NCBI GenBank assembly: GCA_023229545.1
Contig: JALNZB010000015.1
Coordinates: 14,866-78,865 of the forward strand
Direction of reading: 5' to 3'
Source: Sulfuritalea sp.
GTDB taxonomy: Bacteria > Pseudomonadota > Gammaproteobacteria > Burkholderiales > Rhodocyclaceae
Length of the DNA: 64,000 nucleotides
The notes under the pieces are model-generated. The model was not told the origin of the DNA, searched no databases, and was given only the letters and a program-made list of their open reading frames with translations. Of the stretch, positions 63,090 through 64,000 are shown one piece after another. A program made the position numbers and the translations under genes. Numbering within the stretch: the first letter of the stretch is position 1; every line of letters starts with the position of its first letter.

Positions 63090-64000
63090 CTATTCGTAGC
63101 GCAGTGCTTCGATGGGCAGCAGGCGCGAGGCTTTTTTGGCCGGATAGTAGCCGAAGAAGATGCCGACGGCGCCGGCAAAGCCTGCGGCAAGAAAGATCGA
63201 AGCGCCGGAGAGCTCGGTGCGCCACTCGGCGAGTTTGGCGATCAGCATGGCGCCGCCGACGCCGAGCAGGATGCCGATGGCGCCGCCGATCAGGGACAGC
63301 GTGACCGCCTCGACCAGGAACTGGGTCAGGATGTCGCGACCGCGCGCGCCGACGGCCATGCGCAGGCCGATTTCGCGGGTGCGCTCGGTGACCGAGACCA
63401 GCATGATGTTCATGATGCCGATGCCGCCGACCAGCAGCGAAACGGAAGCTACGGCGGCAAGCAGCAGCGTCATGACCTTCGATGAGGCTTCCTGCGCCTG
63501 AAGAATTTCGGACAGGTTGCGCACGTAAAAGTCATCGTCCTGCCCCGGCTGCAAACGATGGCGCTGGCGCAGCAATTCGCGCATGCGCTGGTCGGCATCG
63601 TTCATGTCGGCGCCCTGGCGCACCTTGACCATGATCGAAGACACGCTGCGCGACTTGGCCTGCGCCGCGCCGAGCACGCGTTTTCTGGCCGTTCCGATGG
63701 GCATCAGGATCAGGTCGTCCTGGTCCTGCCCCATCATGCTCTGGCCCTTGCGATCCAGCACGCCGATCACCGTCAGCGGTACCTTGCGCACGCGGATCAC
63801 CTGATCCAGGGGACTGGCGTCGCCGAAAATGTTCTTTGCCACGGTTTGCCCGATCAGCACCACCTTGCCGGCGCCCGCCATTTCCGCCGGCTCGAAGCCG
63901 CGTCCCTCGGCGATGGCCCATTCGCGTACTTCAAGGTAGTCGGGTGTGATGCCATAGAAAATGGTGGACCAGTTTGAATTCCCGGCGACCACCTGTCCGC
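63090..64000 (-). CDS. MacB-type ABC transporter permease, C-terminal part
   Basis: Runs off the right edge; 303 codons are seen. It has the MacB-PCD periplasmic region (GQVVAGNSNWST, ITPDYLEVREW, GRGFEPAEM, VLIGQTVAKNIFG) and the FtsX-like core with three membrane helices (MTLLLAAVASVSLLVGGIGIMNIMLVSVTERTREIGLRMAVGA region, FLVEAVTLSLIGGAIGILLG, and GFAGAVGIFFGYYPAKKASRL). It ends PIEALRYE. Such permeases work with an ATPase and an adaptor to export lipoproteins, peptides or macrolides. Confidence 0.93.
   Translation of the reverse strand, partial: GQVVAGNSNWSTIFYGITPDYLEVREWAIAEGRGFEPAEMAGAGKVVLIGQTVAKNIFGDASPLDQVIRVRKVPLTVIGVLDRKGQSMMGQDQDDLILMPIGTARKRVLGAAQAKSRSVSSIMVKVRQGADMNDADQRMRELLRQRHRLQPGQDDDFYVRNLSEILQAQEASSKVMTLLLAAVASVSLLVGGIGIMNIMLVSVTERTREIGLRMAVGARGRDILTQFLVEAVTLSLIGGAIGILLGVGGAMLIAKLAEWRTELSGASIFLAAGFAGAVGIFFGYYPAKKASRLLPIEALRYE

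Overview
The window is 64 kb of GC-rich chromosome that reads like a betaproteobacterium, probably of the Rhodocyclales/Sterolibacteriaceae type. This rests on the gene order SPOR protein-cvpA-purF-metZ, the hrcA/grpE/dnaK/dnaJ set with sigma-32 type promoters, panBCD, rhlE, a Fur-controlled Ftr iron-uptake operon and a very large set of chemoreceptors and c-di-GMP proteins. The taxon is inferred from gene content only; there is no rRNA, and I saw no tRNA gene. Coding density is high, and most genes are housekeeping or signalling.

Layout. 0-9.4 kb: purine and methionine genes (cvpA, purF, metZ), lpxH, two cyclophilins, an L,D-transpeptidase coupled to a TPR protein, and cysS. 9.4-10.3 kb: the longest stretch with almost no protein genes. 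It holds a small coiled-coil gene, a 22-bp inverted repeat, a three-repeat CRISPR array of type II-C character and, directly behind it, a tracrRNA-like tail ending in a strong terminator. No cas gene is present in the window. 10.3-20.3 kb: an Aer-like receptor, dnaJ, dnaK, grpE, a receptor with a c-type haem motif, an EF-hand protein and trxC. 20.3-31.3 kb: a two-gene SufC/SufB-like pair, small PAS and DUF2934 proteins, hemH, hrcA, an SDR, pcnB, folK and panBCD. 31.4-35.4 kb: a response regulator, a degenerate histidine kinase fused to a DnaQ-type exonuclease, and a CBS/DUF294 nucleotidyltransferase-like protein. 35.4-39.4 kb: fur and a divergent iron-uptake operon behind a Fur box. 39.5-45.6 kb: rhlE, a diguanylate cyclase, a lipoprotein, a MarR regulator, sixA and a CYTH-CHAD protein. 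45.6-57.7 kb: a leftward chemosensory cluster (PAS protein, Cys-rich protein, membrane receptor-like protein, cheY, STAS, cheA, two large receptors, one cheW and one decayed cheW copy, kinase). 57.9-62.9 kb: GGDEF and EAL proteins and a NarL-type two-component pair. The right edge cuts a MacB-like permease.

Across the window an imperfect 23-bp sequence (core GCCAGCGCCGACTTT) recurs at least eleven times in both orientations, between genes and in frame inside genes. A separate ~95-bp block is duplicated upstream of the PAS-protein and EAL genes and may be a target of the adjacent NarL-type regulator.

The most unusual region is 9821-10130. The array and the tracrRNA-like tail lie on the same strand with no terminator between them, so one transcript could carry spacer, repeat and tracr tail together, like a natural single-guide RNA. 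The upper part of the expected anti-repeat is missing, so this may instead be a decayed locus. Second is the exonuclease-pseudokinase/response-regulator/CBS-DUF294 cluster.
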